DNA of 64,000 nt from Pseudoroseomonas cervicalis (GCF_030818485.1 NZ_JAUTAJ010000005.1:62001-126000), one strand, 5' to 3'; shown: positions 53,424 through 62,141, counted from the first letter of the stretch. The notes: a model not told the origin generated them from the sequence alone. Program-made: numbers and translations.

Positions 53424-54650
53424 TCAGAGCGCGGCGATGGCGGCGAAGCCGCGCTCGGCCGCCAGCAGCGCCCGGTCGATATCCGCCTCGGTATGCGCGG
53501 CCGACAGGAACATGTTGTGCCGGGGGTGGAAATAGACGCCCTCGGCCAGCGCCGCGCGGCAGAAGGCATCGCCCTTCTTCCAGCCGGCATCATCGTCGAA
53601 CAGGATCAGCGGCATCTGCGGCGGGCCGCTCTGGCGCAGCCCGATGCCGTGCCGCGCCGCCGCCTGCGCCAGCCCGTCGCGCAGCCGCGTGCCGAGGCGG
53701 TGCAGAAGCGCCGGCACATCGTCGCGCTGCGCCACGCGCAGCGTCGCCAGGGCGGCGGCCATCGGCACCGCCGCGCACCAGAAGGAGCCGGTGACGAAGA
53801 GCCGCGACGCCGCGTCGCGCAGCCATTCCGCCCCGGTCACCGCCGAGAGCGCATGGCCATTGGCGATCGACTTGCTCCAGGCGCAGAGATCGGGGCGGAT
53901 GCCGAGCGGCTCCCAGCTGCCGCGCAGGTCGAGCCGCAGGCCGGCGCGCACCTCGTCGATGATCAGCGGCGCGCCGGCGGCGTCGCAGGCGGCGCGGGCG
54001 GCGGCGGCGAAATCCGGATCCGGCATCTCCTGGTCCTGGCCGAGATCATGGCGGAAGGCGGAGACCAGGATGCCCGCCAGGTCGTCCCCCGCCTCGGCCA
54101 CCGCCGCGGCCAGGCTGTCCGTGTCGTTGAAGGTGTAGTGCAGCAGATGCGCACGATCCTCGGCGGTGACGCCGAGCAGCGAGGGCGAGCACCAGGGCAC
54201 CGCGCCGTGATAGGCGCCGCGCGCCACCAGCAGCTTGCGCCGCCCCGTGGCCAGCCGCGCCAGGGTGACGCAGCTGGTGGTGGCATCGGTGCCGTTCTTC
54301 TGGAACAGCGCCCATGCGGCGTGCGGCAGCATGTCGACCAGCGTCTCGGCCAGATCCACCATCACCGGAGCAGGGCCGTTCAGGCAGTCGCCCATGCGGC
54401 GCTGCCGCTCGGCGGCCTCCTCCACCTCGGCATGGCCGTGGCCGAGCAGGTTCGGCCCCCAGCTGCACATGAAGTCGAGATAGCGGCGGCCATCGGCATC
54501 CCAGAGATAGGCGCCCTCGCCACGCGAGAAGAATTGCGGATAGCCATCGGGCAGCTTGGCGGCGTGCAGATGGCCCCACATGCCGGAGGGCACGACGCGC
54601 GCGGCGCGCTGGCGGAGCGCGGCATCCTGGGAATTCAGCAAAGCGCTCAT
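53424..54650 (-). CDS. Class III pyridoxal-phosphate aminotransferase (glutamate-1-semialdehyde aminomutase-like)
   Basis: About 408 residues. PLP-binding Lys in DLCAWSKSIANGHALSAVTG (about residue 250), PLP-phosphate contact in FQKNGTDATTSCVTLARLATGRRKLL, PYHGA equivalent RGAYHGAVPW and acidic ring contact LIIDEVRAGLRLDL. The N-terminal FFSRGEGAYLWDADGRRYLDFMCSWGPNLLGHGH is typical of HemL-like class III enzymes. ATG 54650 follows AAAGGG; a longer upstream reading would run into the promoter palindrome. HemL itself is unlikely because of the catabolic context; a beta- or omega-amino-acid substrate is plausible. Confidence 0.9.
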   Translation of the reverse strand: MSALLNSQDAALRQRAARVVPSGMWGHLHAAKLPDGYPQFFSRGEGAYLWDADGRRYLDFMCSWGPNLLGHGHAEVEEAAERQRRMGDCLNGPAPVMVDLAETLVDMLPHAAWALFQKNGTDATTSCVTLARLATGRRKLLVARGAYHGAVPWCSPSLLGVTAEDRAHLLHYTFNDTDSLAAAVAEAGDDLAGILVSAFRHDLGQDQEMPDPDFAAAARAACDAAGAPLIIDEVRAGLRLDLRGSWEPLGIRPDLCAWSKSIANGHALSAVTGAEWLRDAASRLFVTGSFWCAAVPMAAALATLRVAQRDDVPALLHRLGTRLRDGLAQAAARHGIGLRQSGPPQMPLILFDDDAGWKKGDAFCRAALAEGVYFHPRHNMFLSAAHTEADIDRALLAAERGFAAIAAL

Positions 54651-54667
54651 CGGCCCTTTCCGCTCTT

Positions 54668-54684
54668 TGATATAGGATATATCA
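54668..54684. promoter_or_regulatory. Palindromic operator candidate between divergent catabolic operons
   Basis: TGATATAGGATATATCA is a perfect inverted repeat (7-bp arms, GGA centre) midway in the 68-bp gap between the aminotransferase ATG (minus) and the OtnK-like ATG (plus). AT-rich palindromes of this kind are typical sites for FCD-type GntR regulators. One site could control both operons. Confidence 0.65.
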
Positions 54685-54718
54685 TCTGACGCCATACGGG
54701 CTGGCAAGGGCTTTCGCG

Positions 54719-56011
54719 ATGACCGCTCCCTCCCTGATGCTCGCGGCGCTGGCCGATGATTTCACCGGCGCCGTGGAACTGGCGGCGATGCTGCGCGCGG
54801 CCGGCGCGCGCACCCGGCTGGTGGTCGGCGCCGATGCCATCCCGGACAGCGCGGGGGAGGCGGAGGCGCTGGTGGTGGCGCTGCGCAGCCGCGTGGCGCC
54901 AGCCGCCGAGGCGGAGGCCGAGGCCGAGCAGGCCGCCGCCGCGCTGCGGCGCCTCGGCGCGCGGATGCTGTTCCTGAAATACTGCGCCAGCTTCGACAGC
55001 CTCGATTCGGGCAATATCGGCAATGTGGCGGAGGTGCTGCGCCGGCATGGCCCGCCCGCGCCGGTGCTGTTCTGCCCGAGCTTCCCCGAGGCCGCGCGTT
55101 GCGTCTTCCGCGCGCATCTTTTCATCCAGGACCAGCTGCTGGAGCGCTCGCCGAAGCGGCACGACCCGCTGACGCCGATGACGCGCTCCGACCTCCGCCA
55201 GGTGCTGGCGCCGCAGACCACGCTTGGCGTGGGATACCTGCCCTATGAGGCGGTGCTGCAGGGGGGCGAGGCGATCCGGCGCCATGCGGAGGCGGAGCAG
55301 GCGGCGGGCCGCCCCTTCCTGATCGCCGATGCCATCACCGAGGAGGATCTGCAGCGCATCGCCTGGGGCGCGCGCGACTGGCCGCTGCTGACCGGCGGCT
55401 CCTCGGTCGCCGCCTGGCTGCCGCGCGCCTGGCAGGCGGAGGGGCGCATGGCGGCCACCCCGCCCGGCGCGCTGGCGCCGCTGCCCGGGCCCGGCGCGGT
55501 GCTGGCCGGCAGCTGCGCCGAGCGCACGCGCGAGCAGCTGGCCGAATTCGGCCGCCGCCACCCGGTGCTGGCGATCGACCCGCTGGAGGAGCCCGAGGCC
55601 GCCTTCGACAAGGCGCTGGCCTGGGCCAGCGGGCATCTAGGGTCGGCGCCCTTCTGCCTGACCACCTCGGCCGATCCGGCACGGGTGGCGGCGGCGCAGG
55701 CGGCGCTCGGCCCGATCCCGGCCGGGCGGCGGGCGGAGGCGCTGCTGGCCCGCCTCGGCGCCGCGCTGGCGCAGCGCGGGCTGCGGCGCCTGCTGGTGGC
55801 GGGCGGCGAGACCTCGGGCGCCGTGGTGCAGGGCCTGGGCATCCGCGAGCTGGAGGTCGCGCCCTATCGCGAGATCGGCATGGGGCTGTGCCGCGCGGAT
55901 GCGCCGGTGCCGCTGCTGCTCTGCCTGAAATCCGGCAAGCTCGGGGCCGTCGACATGTTCGAACGCACGCTGGCGGAGATGGAAGGGCAGGGCATGGGAA
56001 TGGCGCGATGA
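54719..56011 (+). CDS. otnK: Four-carbon acid sugar kinase family protein (OtnK-like, DUF1537)
   Basis: 430 residues. N-terminal signature LAALADDFTGAVELAAMLRAAGARTRLV (the L-A-D-D-x-T-G motif of the family), central FLKYCASFDSLDSGNIGNVAEVL with the K-x-x-S-x-x-S-x-x-x-G-N-I pattern, and C-terminal nucleotide-binding LLVAGGETSGAVVQGLGI and LKSGKLGAVDMF. Family members phosphorylate 3-oxo-tetronate, D-threonate and related C4 acids. The next gene is the OtnC-like decarboxylase, matching the known OtnK-OtnC pair. The start ATG 54719 is 35 bp after the palindrome. Confidence 0.9.
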   Translation: MTAPSLMLAALADDFTGAVELAAMLRAAGARTRLVVGADAIPDSAGEAEALVVALRSRVAPAAEAEAEAEQAAAALRRLGARMLFLKYCASFDSLDSGNIGNVAEVLRRHGPPAPVLFCPSFPEAARCVFRAHLFIQDQLLERSPKRHDPLTPMTRSDLRQVLAPQTTLGVGYLPYEAVLQGGEAIRRHAEAEQAAGRPFLIADAITEEDLQRIAWGARDWPLLTGGSSVAAWLPRAWQAEGRMAATPPGALAPLPGPGAVLAGSCAERTREQLAEFGRRHPVLAIDPLEEPEAAFDKALAWASGHLGSAPFCLTTSADPARVAAAQAALGPIPAGRRAEALLARLGAALAQRGLRRLLVAGGETSGAVVQGLGIRELEVAPYREIGMGLCRADAPVPLLLCLKSGKLGAVDMFERTLAEMEGQGMGMAR

Positions 56012-56664
56012 GCAATGCGGCGGAGAGCCTGCTCTGGCTCTACCGGGAGCTGGCGCGGCGCGGGCTGAACCATGGCAGCAGCGGCAATGTGAGCTGCCGC
56101 CAGGGCGATGCGCTGCTGATCACGCCGACCGGCGCCACGGCGGAGTCGCTGCGGGCGGAGCAGATGGTGGCCGTGCCGCTGGCCGGCCCCGCGGCGCCGG
56201 GCAGCGCGCCGTCGAGCGAATGGCCGATGCATGCGGCGGTCTATGCCGCCTGCCCCCGGGCCGAATGGGTGGTGCATTGCCATGCCGATGCCTGCACCGC
56301 GCTGGCCTGCCTGAATGAGGGTCTGCCGGTCTTCCACTACGCCGTGGTGGGCTTCGGCGGCAGCGCGGGCGTGCCCTGCGCGCCCTATGCCACCTTCGGC
56401 ACCCCGGCCCTGGCCGCGACGGTGACACAGACCATCCCCGGCCACACCGCCTGCCTGCTCGCCAATCACGGCATGATCTGCCACGGGCGCGACGCCGAGG
56501 GCGCGCTGGCCACCGCCATCCGGCTGGAGACACTGGCGCGGCAGTACCTGCTGGCGCGCTCGGCCGGCACGCCGCGCCTGCTCTCGGCCGAGGAGGTCGA
56601 GCAGGCCCGCCAGCGCTACCGGACCTATGGCCGCCCCACGCCCCCTGCCGAGGACCCCGCATGA
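56008..56664 (+). CDS. otnC: Class II aldolase/adducin family protein (OtnC-like 3-oxo-tetronate 4-phosphate decarboxylase)
   Basis: 218 residues. Phosphate-binding GSSGNVSCR near residue 25, acid residue in SSEWPMHAAVYAACP, Zn-binding His pair in VVHCHADACTAL and third His in LLANHGMIC. This matches fuculose-phosphate-aldolase-type enzymes and the OtnC subgroup, which decarboxylates the product of OtnK to dihydroxyacetone phosphate. ATG 56008 overlaps the kinase stop (ATGA). The tetronate dehydrogenase and isomerase normally found beside OtnK/OtnC are absent here, so the C4 intermediate may come from another reaction. Confidence 0.9.
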   Translation: MSNAAESLLWLYRELARRGLNHGSSGNVSCRQGDALLITPTGATAESLRAEQMVAVPLAGPAAPGSAPSSEWPMHAAVYAACPRAEWVVHCHADACTALACLNEGLPVFHYAVVGFGGSAGVPCAPYATFGTPALAATVTQTIPGHTACLLANHGMICHGRDAEGALATAIRLETLARQYLLARSAGTPRLLSAEEVEQARQRYRTYGRPTPPAEDPA

Positions 56665-58076
56665 GTGATTCCGAGATCGGCTATCTCTCCGCCGCCGAGC
56701 TGCTGGCGCAGTATCGCGCCCGCCGCCTCTCCCCGGTCGAGGTGGTGGAGGCGGTGCTGCGCCATGTCGAGGCGAGCGAGCCCGCGATCAACGCCATGGC
56801 GCGGCTGACGCCCGAGCACGCCCGCACCGCCGCGCGGGAGTCCGAGGCGCGCTGGATGCGCGGCGAGGCCAGGCTGCTCGACGGCGTGCCTGTCACCATC
56901 AAGGATCTGCAGCACACCAAGGGTGTGCAGACCGATTTCGGCACGAAGCTGATGCAGGGCACCATCCCGGATGTCGACGCGCCCTGTGTCACCCGGCTGC
57001 ACGAGGCCGGCTGCGCCATGCTGGGCAAGAGCACTGCCGCCGCCGAATGGGGCTGGAAGGGGGTCAGCCACAGCCCGGTCTATGGCATCACCCACAATCC
57101 GTGGAAGCGGGGCTACAATGCCGGCGCCTCCTCCTCCGGCGCGGGGGCGGGGGCGGCGGCGGGCTATGGCCCGCTGCACCAGGGCGGGGATGGCGCCGGC
57201 TCGATCCGCATGCCGGCGCATTTCAGCGGCGTCTACGGGCTGAAGCCGACGCATGGCCGCATCGCCAACTGGCCGATGTCGAACAACGACCTGGCGACGC
57301 ATATCGGGCCGCTGACCCGCACGGTGCGCGACGCCGCGCTGATGCTGCAGGCCATGGCCGGGCCGCATCCCTGGGACTACACGGCGCTGGAGGCGCCGCC
57401 GCAGGATTACGCGGCGCGGCTCGGTGACCTCGACCTGCGCGGCAGGCGCATCGCCTACAGCGCCGATCTCGGCCATGCGCGGGTCGATCCGGAGGTCGCC
57501 GCGCTGGTCGAGGAGGCGGTGCGGGCCCTCGAGGCGATGGGCGCGGTGGTCGAGGCGGTGACGCCCGCCTGGGGCCCGCAAGGGCCTGAGCTCGCGCGCT
57601 ATTTCTGGCCCGCCACCTTCAGCAGCCGGCTGAAATACCTCCCCGGGCGCGAGGCGGAGATGGATCCCGGCTTCGTCGCCATGATCCGCAGCATGGAGGG
57701 TCGCGGCGTCGCCGAATTCATGGCGATGCGCGAGCGCCGCTACGCCTATTGCCAGGCCATCCATGACTTCATGCAGGGCTATGACTTCCTGCTGACGCCG
57801 GCGGTCAGCGTCGCCGCCTTCCCGGCCGACCGTCTGCAGCCGGAGCACTGGCCCCAGCACCCCTGGGACTGGCTGAGCTGGGCCGAATTCAGCTACCCCT
57901 TCAACTGGTCCGGCAATCCGGCGGCCAGCCTGCCCTGCGGCTTCACCGCGGAAGGCCTGCCGGTCGGGTTGCAGATCGTCGGGCGGCGCTTTGACGATCT
58001 CGGCGTGCTGCAGGCCAGCGCGGCCTTCGAGGCGGCGCGCCCCTGGGCGCAGCACCGCCCGCCTCTGGCCGCCTGA
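56661..58076 (+). CDS. Amidase-signature family amidase
   Basis: 471 residues. Triad elements: Lys in GVPVTIKDLQHTKGVQTDFGT, cis-Ser in YNAGASSSGAGAGAAAGYG, and nucleophile Ser in GGDGAGSIRMPAHFSGVYGLKPTHGRI. GASSSGAG deviates from the common GGSSGG, but the three residues are in place. The C-terminus has FNWSGNPAASLPCGFTAEGLPVGLQIVG, typical of GatA-like amidases. ATG 56661 overlaps the aldolase stop (ATGA). It probably hydrolyses an amide intermediate made or used together with the DMFase-like protein two genes downstream. Confidence 0.9.
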   Translation: MSDSEIGYLSAAELLAQYRARRLSPVEVVEAVLRHVEASEPAINAMARLTPEHARTAARESEARWMRGEARLLDGVPVTIKDLQHTKGVQTDFGTKLMQGTIPDVDAPCVTRLHEAGCAMLGKSTAAAEWGWKGVSHSPVYGITHNPWKRGYNAGASSSGAGAGAAAGYGPLHQGGDGAGSIRMPAHFSGVYGLKPTHGRIANWPMSNNDLATHIGPLTRTVRDAALMLQAMAGPHPWDYTALEAPPQDYAARLGDLDLRGRRIAYSADLGHARVDPEVAALVEEAVRALEAMGAVVEAVTPAWGPQGPELARYFWPATFSSRLKYLPGREAEMDPGFVAMIRSMEGRGVAEFMAMRERRYAYCQAIHDFMQGYDFLLTPAVSVAAFPADRLQPEHWPQHPWDWLSWAEFSYPFNWSGNPAASLPCGFTAEGLPVGLQIVGRRFDDLGVLQASAAFEAARPWAQHRPPLAA

Positions 58077-58088
58077 GCGGAGCGCGCC

Positions 58089-58454
58089 ATGCTGGTGAAC
58101 GACCCCGCCGCGGCGCATTGGCCGGTCGATGCCACGCGGCTCGACCTGGCGCTGGAATTCCGCCGCCGCCCGCGTGGCCCGCATGGCGAGGCGCTGCAGA
58201 AGCTGCTGCACCGCATGCGCTGGTGGGGCGATGCCGATGGGCCGGCGCGCTGGGCGCTGCTGGTGGTGGAGCCCAACCGCCGCTGGATGCTGGCGCAGCT
58301 GCCGCGCCGGCGGGGCGAGGCGGTGCGCGTGCTGCCAAACCAGGTCTTCACCACGCTGGCGGCGGCGGAATGGGAGGTGTTCAAACGCCGCTGGGAGGCG
58401 CTGACCAGCGCGCCCCTGCCGCGCGAGATCGGCGAGGGAGAGGCCGGCACATGA
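58089..58454 (+). CDS. Small 121-residue protein of unknown function; candidate small subunit of the DMFase-like enzyme
   Basis: The reading begins at ATG 58089 behind GAGCGGAGCGCGCC. It has a basic, helical first half (LDLALEFRRRPRGPHGEALQKLLHRMRWWGD), a short beta segment (ARWALLVVEPNRRWMLAQLP) and a helical end (TTLAAAEWEVFKRRWEALTSAPLP). N,N-dimethylformamidase has a small alpha subunit of about 130 residues encoded directly upstream of the large subunit; size and position fit. Sequence similarity to that subunit is not obvious beyond an aromatic helix and LP near the end. Its stop overlaps the next ATG. Confidence 0.7.
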   Translation: MLVNDPAAAHWPVDATRLDLALEFRRRPRGPHGEALQKLLHRMRWWGDADGPARWALLVVEPNRRWMLAQLPRRRGEAVRVLPNQVFTTLAAAEWEVFKRRWEALTSAPLPREIGEGEAGT

Positions 58455-60775
58455 GCGATGAGAGCGATCCGCAGCGCCACCTGCTGCTCGATACGAATTC
58501 GGTGCTGGGCTATGCGTGGCCGATGATCGTCTCACCGGGGGAGGAGATCGGCTTCCACCTCTCCAGCGCGACGCTGCCCCGGGCGGAGGCCGCGCTGCTG
58601 CGGGTGCGCTGCGCCGATCCCGATCCGGACGGGCCGGGGCTGCAGCTCCATCCCATGCACTCGGCCATCGACGGTATGGTGGCGCTGCGCGAGCAGCCTT
58701 TGCATCCCGGCTCCTGGGCGGAGATCGCAGAGGCGCCGGCGCTGGAGGCGCTGCGCGGGCTGTCCGCCGCCGCCTTCCTCTGGCCCACCGCCCCCGGCCT
58801 CGCCTATGCGGGGGAGGCGGAGCAGACCGTGCTGGCACAATGGTGCGACGCGCGGGGCGAGGGCTGGCGGCTCGGCCTCGATGCCGAAGGCCGGCCGGAA
58901 TTCGTCGTCGCGGCGGGGGGCGAGACCTGGCGCGTCACCGGTGAGCGGCCCTTGCTGGAGCGCGAATGGGTGCTGCTGGGCGGGGTCTGGGACGGCGCCG
59001 CGCGCCGCCTGCGCCTGGTGCTGCGCAGCCTGGACCGCCAGGGCGGGCGCGACCGCACCGCCGAATACGACGCGCCCGGCCCGGCGGCGCTGCCCGCGCT
59101 GCCCGGCGTCGCGCTCTCCATGGCCGGCCATGCGGCGGGGCAGGGCAGGGGCGCGCGGCGCCTGCTGGACGGCAAGATCGACCGGCCGCGCCTGCACGCC
59201 CGGGCACTGGCGGCCGAGGCGCTGCACCGCCTCTGCGACGGGCTGCAACCGGCCGCCGCCGATCCGGATCTGCTGGGCGCCTGGGATTTCTCCAAGGGCA
59301 TGGCGACCGAGGCGGTGCAGGACCGCTCCCCCTGGCACCGCCATGGCGTGCTGCATCAGGGGCCGACCCGCGCCATGACCGGCGCCAATTGGGACGGCTC
59401 GGTGCGCGCCTGGACCGAGGCGCCCTGGCAATACGGCGCCATCCATTTCCACCGCGACGACATGGCGGAGGCCGGCTGGCAGGCGGATCTGCGGCTGCGC
59501 ATCCCGCCCGATTGGCGCAGCGGCTTCTACACGCTGCGGCTGCGCGCCAGCCCGCCGGGCGCGCCGCCGGTGGAGAGCCATGTCGCCTTCTTCCTGCGCG
59601 CGCCCATCGGCCGGCCGCGCGCGCGGCTCGCCTTCGTCGCCAGCACCGCGACCTTCCTGGCCTATGCCAACAGCGCGCTGCGCCTCGACCAGACGCATAC
59701 CGAGGCGATGCTGGAAGGGCTGCTGGCGCTGTCCGGCGACGATGCCTATCTGCAGGCGCATCGCGAGCTGGGCCTGTCCACCTACGACACGCATGATGAT
59801 GGCAGCGGCTGGTGCAGCAGCGGCGCGGCGCGGCCGATCCTGAACATGCGGCCGCTCGGCGCCACCTTCAACTACGGCAACGACACGCATATCCTCGACT
59901 GGCTCGAGCAGCAGGGCATCGATTACGACCTCATCACCGACGAGGATATCGACCGGCACGGGCTGCGGGTGCTGGCGCCCTATGCCTGCGTCATCACCGG
60001 CTCGCATCCCGAATATGTCTCGCGGCCGATGCTGGATGCGTTCGAGGCCTATCAGGCCGGCGGCGGGCGGCATCTCTATCTCGGCGGCAATGGCTTCTAC
60101 TGGCGCATCGCCTTCCACCCGGCACAGCCGCACCGGATCGAGATCCGCCGCGGCATGACCGGGCTGCGCACCTGGGAGGGCGAGGCGGGCGAGGACCACC
60201 TGGCCTTCACCGGCGAACCCTCCGGCCTGTGGCGTGGCCATGGGCGGCCGCCGCAGCGCCTGGTCGGCATCGGCATGGATGGCCAGGTCTTCACCGCCTC
60301 CGCCCCCTATCGCTGGCTGGAGGGGGCGCGCGACCCCTCGCTGGCCTGGCTGACCGAGGGGATCGACCTCGACGCGCCGCTCGGCGACCAGGGGCTGCGC
60401 GGCGGCGGCGCGGCGGGGCTGGAGGTGGACCGGGTGGAGCCGACGCTGGGCTCGCCGCCCGGCCTGGTGCGGCTGGCGACGGCCGACCGGCTCGGCTATG
60501 GCGGCGTGCCGGTGCCGGAAGAGGTGCGCACCCTGCATCGCGGGCTGATGGGCGACCAGAATGCCTGGCTGCGCGCCGATCTGGTGTTCTTCCCCACGGC
60601 GGCGGGCGGCGCGGTGTTTGCCACGGGTTCCATCGCCTATGCCTGCGCGCTGAGCTGCCAGGGCTATGGCAACCCGGTCAGCCGGCTGACCGGCAATGTG
60701 CTGCGCCGCTTCCTCGACCCCGCCCCCTTCCCGGCGACCCCGGAGGCCCCCCCGCGCCAGGGGCGCCATGGCTGA
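58451..60775 (+). CDS. N,N-dimethylformamidase beta-subunit-like protein
   Basis: About 774 residues. The first half is beta-rich and contains a LamG-like region (about 120-300: WVLLGGVWDGAARRLRLVLRSLD, LLDGKIDRPRLHARALAAEAL), followed by a flavin-unrelated catalytic domain resembling DMFase large subunit: ATFLAYANSALRLDQTH, STYDTHDDGSGWCSSGAARPILNMRP, FNYGNDTHILDWLEQQGIDYDLITDEDIDRHG and VITGSHPEYVS. From memory, the iron of DMFase is held by two Tyr and a Glu with a nearby His; Tyr in AYAN, Tyr in STYD (40 residues later) and the HPE of SHPEY (74-76 later) are spaced almost as in that enzyme. ATG 58451 overlaps the small gene (ATGA). Substrate unknown; probably an amide. Confidence 0.85.
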   Translation: MSDESDPQRHLLLDTNSVLGYAWPMIVSPGEEIGFHLSSATLPRAEAALLRVRCADPDPDGPGLQLHPMHSAIDGMVALREQPLHPGSWAEIAEAPALEALRGLSAAAFLWPTAPGLAYAGEAEQTVLAQWCDARGEGWRLGLDAEGRPEFVVAAGGETWRVTGERPLLEREWVLLGGVWDGAARRLRLVLRSLDRQGGRDRTAEYDAPGPAALPALPGVALSMAGHAAGQGRGARRLLDGKIDRPRLHARALAAEALHRLCDGLQPAAADPDLLGAWDFSKGMATEAVQDRSPWHRHGVLHQGPTRAMTGANWDGSVRAWTEAPWQYGAIHFHRDDMAEAGWQADLRLRIPPDWRSGFYTLRLRASPPGAPPVESHVAFFLRAPIGRPRARLAFVASTATFLAYANSALRLDQTHTEAMLEGLLALSGDDAYLQAHRELGLSTYDTHDDGSGWCSSGAARPILNMRPLGATFNYGNDTHILDWLEQQGIDYDLITDEDIDRHGLRVLAPYACVITGSHPEYVSRPMLDAFEAYQAGGGRHLYLGGNGFYWRIAFHPAQPHRIEIRRGMTGLRTWEGEAGEDHLAFTGEPSGLWRGHGRPPQRLVGIGMDGQVFTASAPYRWLEGARDPSLAWLTEGIDLDAPLGDQGLRGGGAAGLEVDRVEPTLGSPPGLVRLATADRLGYGGVPVPEEVRTLHRGLMGDQNAWLRADLVFFPTAAGGAVFATGSIAYACALSCQGYGNPVSRLTGNVLRRFLDPAPFPATPEAPPRQGRHG

Positions 60776-61019
60776 AGGCCGCGCCGGTGCGGCAATCTCC
60801 CCATCCCGCCGTCAAGGGCACAGAATGACCGCATGGCGTGGCGTTGGACGCAGTTCAGTCAAAGCCGCGTGAGCAGGGCGGCGACAAGGTAGAACAGGGC
60901 AGTATCCCGCCGGATTTCTTCGGTGCGAAGGGGGCGGGGGGGCGGATCTTGTGGGTTTGACTTCCTGAGGATAAGGTCGTGCTTCACGAGTATACGCGTC
61001 TGCCATCGGGAGCGTCACC

Positions 61020-62006
61020 ATGCCTCGCCAGGCTGCGCAGCATCTCCGGGAGGACGGCATCGCCGGGCTGATCACCCGGCATGCCATCGAGGCCATCTTC
61101 CTGCTCGACAGTGAGGGGCGCACCGTCTTCGCCAACCCCGCCGCCGAGGCGATGTTCGGCTGGTCCGCCGAGGAGCTGAGCGACCGCAAGCTGCACGACA
61201 TGCTGCACCATCACCATCCGGATGGGCGGCCCTTCCCGATGAGCGACTGCCCGCTCGGCCGTGTCTTCAGCACCGGCGAGAGCCTGCGTTCGCATGAGGA
61301 CGTGTTCTTCCACCGCGATGGCCGTCCCATCGACGTTTCCTGCTCCAACGCCGCCGTGCTGCGCGAGGGCAAGGTGATCGGCGGCGTGCTGATCGTGCGC
61401 GACATCTCCGAGCGCCGCCTCTACGAGCGTCACCGCCAGCTGCTGCTGGACGAGCTGAACCACCGCGTGCGCAACATGCTGACGGTGGTGCGCGCCATCG
61501 CCAACCAGTCGCTGACCGGCGGCGACATGGCGGCGGCGCGCGAGGCCTTCCTGGCGCGGCTGGATGCCATGGGCGATGCGCAGGCGCTGCTGATGCAGGA
61601 GGGCGGCATCGACGCGCCGCTGCGCCATGTGGTGGAGCACGCGCTGCGCCCCTTCCGCGCCGGGGAGGGCGCGGTGCGGCTGGAGGGCCCGCCCGTCAGC
61701 CTGCCGCCGCGCAAGGCGCTGACCCTGTCCATGGCGGTGCATGAGCTGGCGACCAACGCCACCAAATATGGCGCGCTGTCGCGGCCGGGCGGGCGGGTGC
61801 TGATCAGCTGGTCCGGCCAGGACACGCCCGCCAGCCCGCTGCGCCTGGTCTGGCGCGAGGAAGGCGGGCCGCCGGTGCGGCCGCCGCGCCATATCGGCTT
61901 CGGCACCCGGATGATCCGCCAGGCCCTGGCGGTGGAGTTCGAGGCGGAGATCGACCTGGATTTCGAGCCGGACGGGCTGGTCTGCACCCTGCGCCCGGCG
62001 GCCTGA
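61020..62006 (+). CDS. PAS domain HWE-family sensor histidine kinase
   Basis: 328 residues, soluble. One PAS domain (about 15-135: HAIEAIFLLDSEGRTVFANPAAEAMFGWSAEEL, DVFFHRDGRPIDVSCSNAAVLREGKVIGGVLIVRDISERR) is followed by the HWE/HisKA_2-like H-box LLLDELNHRVRNMLTVVRAI and an ATPase domain (LTLSMAVHELATNATKYGALSRPGG, VWREEGGPPVRPP, GFGTRMI). The ATPase lacks the usual F-box, as is normal for HWE kinases. The 244-bp gap upstream holds its promoter; no clear consensus was identified. No receiver domain, so it must act on a separate regulator. Confidence 0.92.
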   Translation: MPRQAAQHLREDGIAGLITRHAIEAIFLLDSEGRTVFANPAAEAMFGWSAEELSDRKLHDMLHHHHPDGRPFPMSDCPLGRVFSTGESLRSHEDVFFHRDGRPIDVSCSNAAVLREGKVIGGVLIVRDISERRLYERHRQLLLDELNHRVRNMLTVVRAIANQSLTGGDMAAAREAFLARLDAMGDAQALLMQEGGIDAPLRHVVEHALRPFRAGEGAVRLEGPPVSLPPRKALTLSMAVHELATNATKYGALSRPGGRVLISWSGQDTPASPLRLVWREEGGPPVRPPRHIGFGTRMIRQALAVEFEAEIDLDFEPDGLVCTLRPAA

Positions 62007-62026
62007 GCCGGCATCCTGGCGGCGGC

Positions 62027-62046
62027 CGGCCCGGAAGGCCGGGCCG
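62027..62046. terminator. Hairpin after the HWE kinase gene
   Basis: CGGCCCGG-AAGG-CCGGGCCG, a perfect 8-bp stem 21 bp after the stop. No T-run follows. Confidence 0.45.
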
Positions 62047-62094
62047 CGGCCGGGGCGGGCCCGGCGATCAGCGCCGATGCCCCCTCAAGCACAC

Positions 62095-62141
62095 CACATC
62101 GATTCATCACATAACAAATATTATGTAACTTATTTGATGTG
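62095..62141. other. AT-rich island with nested inverted repeats in a convergent gap
   Basis: CACATC (62095-62100) pairs with GATGTG (62136-62141), and ACATAA (62109-62114) with TTATGT (62121-62126). The ~40 bases are mostly A and T while the flanks are very GC-rich. Both neighbouring genes end towards it, so it is not an obvious promoter. Confidence 0.5.
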
